Of a DNA stretch of 64,000 bases, positions 60,128-64,000 are shown piece after piece. The notes below the pieces were generated by a model. It saw only the letters and a list, made by a program, of their open reading frames with translations. It had not been told where the DNA came from and did no database searches. The stretch is from the NCBI RefSeq assembly GCF_000512585.2, contig NC_089241.1, forward strand, positions 7,086,001 to 7,150,000, written 5' to 3'. The position numbers and the translations under genes were made by a program. Positions within the stretch are counted from its first letter, which is position 1. Each line of letters begins with the position of its first letter. Source of the DNA: Kwoniella bestiolae CBS 10118 (taxonomy: Eukaryota > Basidiomycota > Tremellomycetes > Tremellales > Cryptococcaceae).

Positions 60128-62365
60128 ATGGACTACAGTAGGGAGTTACCAATTCCAGGATCGGTCGTCCTTGTCGACAAAGACGGGCATCAAGCTCAAC
60201 ACGCCGAAGGAAGACATAACACCGATGTCGTCCTCTCACCAAAACCAAGCAACGATGTGAACGATCCGTTGAGATGGTCTTGGAAGAGAAAACAACTAGC
60301 GCATTGGATGCTGGTAGTCTGTGAGTGCCATGCCATGGGACCCCTGGAATATTCGCTCACACAGACTTACAGACGTCATGACAAATGGTATCGCTTTATG
60401 TTCACTCTACTCGGTGCTTTCACCCATTTCTGAAGCTACTGGCATCAGCTTGGGTACATTGAACGCTGGTACCGGATACAGTGAGTCGTATATCCTCATC
60501 GAGATGTCGTAGTCATGACTGACATGTACAAACAGTGTTCTTGTGTAAGTGTTTCGACGATGATGAGAGTGAACGGATTACTAAGCTTCGCCTCAGTGCT
60601 TGGATATGGTGGTTTGATCACTCAACCTTTGGCGATGATGTTCGGAAAGAGACCTATGTACTTGATATCTCAACTGGGTACTGTGGTATGTCTTCATTCA
60701 GTTCTATCACGGCATGCTCGCACCACTCACGCTGCCGTGCCCGATAGGCTGTAGTCATTTGGATGGCTTTCATCAAATCGGAGTCGGAATGGTAAGTCCC
60801 TTGAGTGGTCAACCATGCAATCATTTGCCTCTGTTGATCTTGCGTTCTCAGGCTCGCGAACAAAGTCATCCAGGGGCTTTTTGCCTCGCCAATCGAGATG
60901 CTGGTGGAAGTCTCCATTGCCGATATCTTCTACGCTCACGAAAGAGGATTCTACGTTGGTATCTACGGCATGACTCTCTTTGGCAGCAACTTCTTGGCAC
61001 CCATCTGGGCAGGGGTAAGTCTTGATCGTCACCGATATAACAGTGTCAACTTACACTAAACCCCGCTTAAATAGTTTGTTAATGATGCCCTCGGGTACAA
61101 ATGGGTGTTCTACATTTCCGCGATCCAGTGCGCGATCGGTACGGTGATCATGTTCTTCTTGATGGAGGAGGTATGTAATAGCATCGGCAATTATAAGGCA
61201 GTAGCTGACAAACTGCCAGACCAACTATAACAGAGGAACCTCGGAACTAGTTGAAGAGCACGATGGCTCAGCTGCGTCGGATGCAGAGAGATCAGCAGCA
61301 CTTGCAGACAAGCGAAACAGCGAGAAAGACATCCCATCGGTCCAAGTTCGACAAGCTTCTCCAGAGAGCGCAAGCTCTTTGATCGGTACTCCTTATTCTT
61401 ACGTCAGGAGGTTAAGGATGTTTGATCAAATCTACTGCAGCGCCGAGATGGGCTGGACGATGGTATGGAGACCTATTGTGCTTCTTCGTTTCCCGGTGAT
61501 CTTATGGTAAGTAGAAATACAAATGAAGTCTGTGCTGACGTATATGAATAGGTCTGGCTTCCTCTATGGATCCGCATTGGTCTGGTACAATGTGCTCAAT
61601 GCTACCGCATCGATCCTTTTTACCGACCTGTACAACTTTTCTGCTTCCGCTGTGGGTCTAGTGTACTTTGGTCCTTTAGTCGGTTCAGCCGTAGCGTGAG
61701 TGAGAGACTTCGAAGCTCATGACCGACAGCTGACTTCTCTCACAGTGCTCTTTGGAGCGGTTGGGTCGGTGATAGATTCACGATGTGGATGACCCGAAGA
61801 CAGAACGGTGTTCGTGAACCTGAGTATCGTTTATGGTTGCTTGTTCTCAACGCCATCATTTGTCCCGTTGGTTTGATCCTTTGGGGTGTCGGTGCAGCCA
61901 AGAATGTCCACTGGATGGGTTTGATCTTCGGCGGTGGGATGGTCGCCTTCACATCTGCGAGTGGAGGAGCAACTGCTATCAATTATGCCATTGATTCATA
62001 CAAAGACTTGTCCAGTGAGGTGATCTTGGCGGTAGTCTTGGTTCGAGTGAGTTGGACAATATCCTTGCTTGTCGCGTCCCCATGCTGATTGACATATCAC
62101 TGTAGAACTCAATGGGATTCGCTATTGTAAGTTCAGTCCGTTGAGCCAGGTCAAGATGCATCACACTGATTGCTACACGTAGGGCTATGGAATCACCCCA
62201 TGGCTTGATGGTATGGGCTACCAAAACACCTTCATCACCGCCGCTATGGTCGGTCTCGCGGCCTATATCTCCTTCCTCCCTATTGTCAAGTGGGGTAAAT
62301 CATGGCGCAAAGCCTCTCGCGAACTCTATTGGAGATACGTCGAGGCAGGCGTGATTGGGCACTAA
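60128..62365 (+). CDS. MFS permease (Hol3/drug:H+ antiporter-1 type)
   Basis: Multi-exon gene with twelve predicted membrane segments split by a hydrophilic central loop (61.2-61.4 kb). The N-terminal region PSNDVNDPLRWSWKRKQLAH is typical of this fungal MFS subgroup. Then come SLYSVLSPISEATGISL, LNAGTGYMFLLLGYGGLI, QPLAMMFGKRPMYLIS, FYVGIYGMTLFGSNF and LAPIWAGFVNDALGYKWVFY in half one, and WSGWVGDRFTMWMTRRQNG and GGATAINYAIDSYKDL in half two. The MFLL residues come from a 9-nt microexon (60536-60544) between introns of 55 and 52 nt. Plausible substrates are amines, amides or related nitrogen compounds, inferred only from its neighbours. Confidence 0.9.
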
Positions 62366-62770
62366 ACCTAACTCTTTATATGATTGGGTTTGAACGAAAG
62401 ATCGAGCGATGAGAGCAAAGCTATGGAGATGTCCTTTTTTGTAGACAATTCCCATGCATCACTTGTGTATCCTGTCCATGCTAGTCACACTCGACGACTG
62501 CGCCCACAGCGCTCAACAGCCGTGGGAAGAGGATAGAAATACAAGAAACCCTTAATTAACAAATAATCGTCTCAGGGAATTTGACACGAATTTCCCGTCT
62601 GACGTAAAGAGCTACAGTTCTTCGGCGATCATGGCTCTCAAGCATGGTTTCTCACATTCCTGACATTCCTCAAAAGCGTCCGCAAGAGATAAGCGTACCT
62701 GTAAAGAGGATGTCACATTTGTTGTTGCTCTTGATATCATTGTTTTGCTGATCATGTTACATTCGACACA
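62366..62770. other. Upstream region of the Zn2Cys6 gene
   Basis: 3' region of the permease and promoter of the regulator, with one GATAAG at 62688-62693. No gene is seen. Confidence 0.45.
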
Positions 62771-64000
62771 ATGATGACCGCTTTCGAGCCACCACGAAAG
62801 AAAGCCAGACTCCAGCGTGCCAACACAGGCTGCAAAGATTGCCGCCATCGTCGGGTCAAGTGCCCAGAAGGTCCCCTGGATCTTCGCTCAGGTCGTAAAG
62901 GAGCATGCAGGAAGTGTTGGGAGAATGACACAGAGTGTTTTTATCCATCAACTGCTCATAAGCCATCAAAGTTGCTAAAAGATGTCATATGGGTAAAAGC
63001 TGGGCCGTTCGAACATGAAACGACAACGAGCAAGACTCCCGAACAGGATAATGGAGCATCAAATACAGCTTCATCTTCTGGTCAATCTTCGTCTTCCCCC
63101 ATTTCTCCCACAACTTCAACAATACCCCAATCTCTGTTCGATCTTCCTCCTCCCACAGCAGCGTTCAGATTCAATATCGACCCAAACACCCTACCGACTA
63201 CCAGTCGCCCCATTGCGGTCAATCCCCCTCACATCGATCAAAATGCCCTAGATATGACTTACTTCCTCAACCCTACCGCTCCTGTTGACAACATTCTGTT
63301 CCCTTTCGCATCCTCGTCGGCGTCCATCACCGCTCTCGAAGATGAAGGACAAACCGATGCCAACTCCACTGACACCAGTGTGGATTCATGGCTTGCCTCA
63401 TTGCGGGAACCATATCCCACGCGTAATACCCCGACAAATGCATTCGCCCCATACCTCCAACCAGATCTCATCAAAGCGCTATTTCACCCGAATCCGACAG
63501 CTCCAGTATCCCGCTTCACACTTGCCTCTCTCCCTTGCGGGTCCATCGATCGCACAGCTTTGTCCTATTTCGAATCTCAAGGATGTAATGAGATCGTCGC
63601 CGCCCCAACGCCCAAAGCGAACTGGATTCATTCGTTGCTCTTCCCACAGATTTACCATCTCTTGTCGACCGTGCCATCCAGCAAGACACCTCAAGGCATG
63701 ATCAGGGACTATGCATATCATGCATTGATGCAATTGAGTTTCGTCCATAGAGGAAATGTGGAGAAAGATGCAACGAGAGCGGTGTATTGGAAATCTGAGG
63801 CCATGAAGCACAGGAGGTTGGGAAGCTCGGCGGTACTGAAGGTGAAAGCCTTATATAAAGGGTCAGGGTGGAAGACGGAGGAGTACTTGTGAGTACGAAT
63901 TTGGCTACCGCTCGAACATAGCTAATATCAAGCAGGATGGGCTTCTTTGTTCGTTGTATGGCAGATGTGAGTCCATATTTTTCCAGTTCGGAAAGAGAAC
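62771..64000 (+). CDS. Zn2Cys6 transcription factor (partial, runs off the window)
   Basis: Starts MMTAFEPPRKKARLQRANTG with a basic nuclear-localisation patch. The binuclear zinc cluster has the spacing C-x2-C-x6-C-x14-C-x2-C-x6-C, beginning CKDCRHRRVKC and ending CRKCWENDTEC; the 14-residue loop is long. A Ser/Thr/Pro/Gln-rich linker follows, then a helical region typical of the fungal-specific regulator (YFESQGCNEIVAAPTPKANW, LLFPQIYHLLSTVPSS). Exon 1 ends at 63891 with a GTGAGT donor; a short exon MGFFVRCMAD appears near 63937, and the gene continues beyond the window. Adjacent to the permease on the same strand, it is the natural candidate for local control of the cluster. Confidence 0.9.

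Noticed and set aside
1..64000. tRNA or rRNA genes, transposon ends, CRISPR arrays
   Set aside because: I looked for B-box-like GGTTCGANTCC motifs, cloverleaf arms, long terminal repeats and regularly spaced repeats and found none convincing; a tRNAscan or repeat search would be decisive.

Overview
The window is nuclear DNA of a basidiomycete yeast, most likely a tremellomycete of the Cryptococcus/Kwoniella kind. This rests on gene-dense, intron-rich genes with introns of about 50-110 nt (GTRNGY donors, YAG acceptors), TATATAAA boxes close to start codons, and fungal-specific families such as Urc1, the basidiomycete 'macrofage activating glycoprotein', Old Yellow Enzyme and Ole1 with a fused cytochrome b5. 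No tRNA, rRNA, transposon or CRISPR was recognised. Genus is inference.

Layout. 0-4.4 kb: a large low-complexity protein of unknown function. 4.7-22.5 kb: an array of at least seven short, divergent paralogues (called family P here), all with a tiny first exon ending in a phase-1 intron. They surround two conserved genes, the eIF2alpha kinase GCN2 and a HAD hydrolase with a very unusual exon structure. 23-34 kb: three decayed copies of a kinase-like family, interspersed with a mitochondrial DUF1279 protein, a GPI-type surface glycoprotein, a Rac GTPase and a complex I 17.8 kDa-like subunit. 34.7-51.3 kb: Old Yellow Enzyme, Urc1/GTP cyclohydrolase II-like, Ole1 delta-9 desaturase, the proteasome subunit Rpn2 and an EF-hand NADPH oxidase. 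52.3-53.6 kb: a secreted double-CHRD protein. 54-64 kb: copper amine oxidase, amidase, MFS permease and a Zn2Cys6 regulator that runs off the window.

The last four genes look like a nitrogen-scavenging cluster: import by the permease, ammonia release from amines and amides by the oxidase and amidase, and control by the Zn2Cys6 protein. Three CTTATC (GATAAG) sites sit upstream of the amine oxidase and five in the amidase/permease divergent promoter, which fits GATA-factor nitrogen control. The most novel items are family P and the gene-structure oddities: a 16-nt GT...AG segment whose removal restores a HAD protein, a 9-nt microexon in the permease, and an 18-nt microexon carrying the third histidine box of the desaturase.
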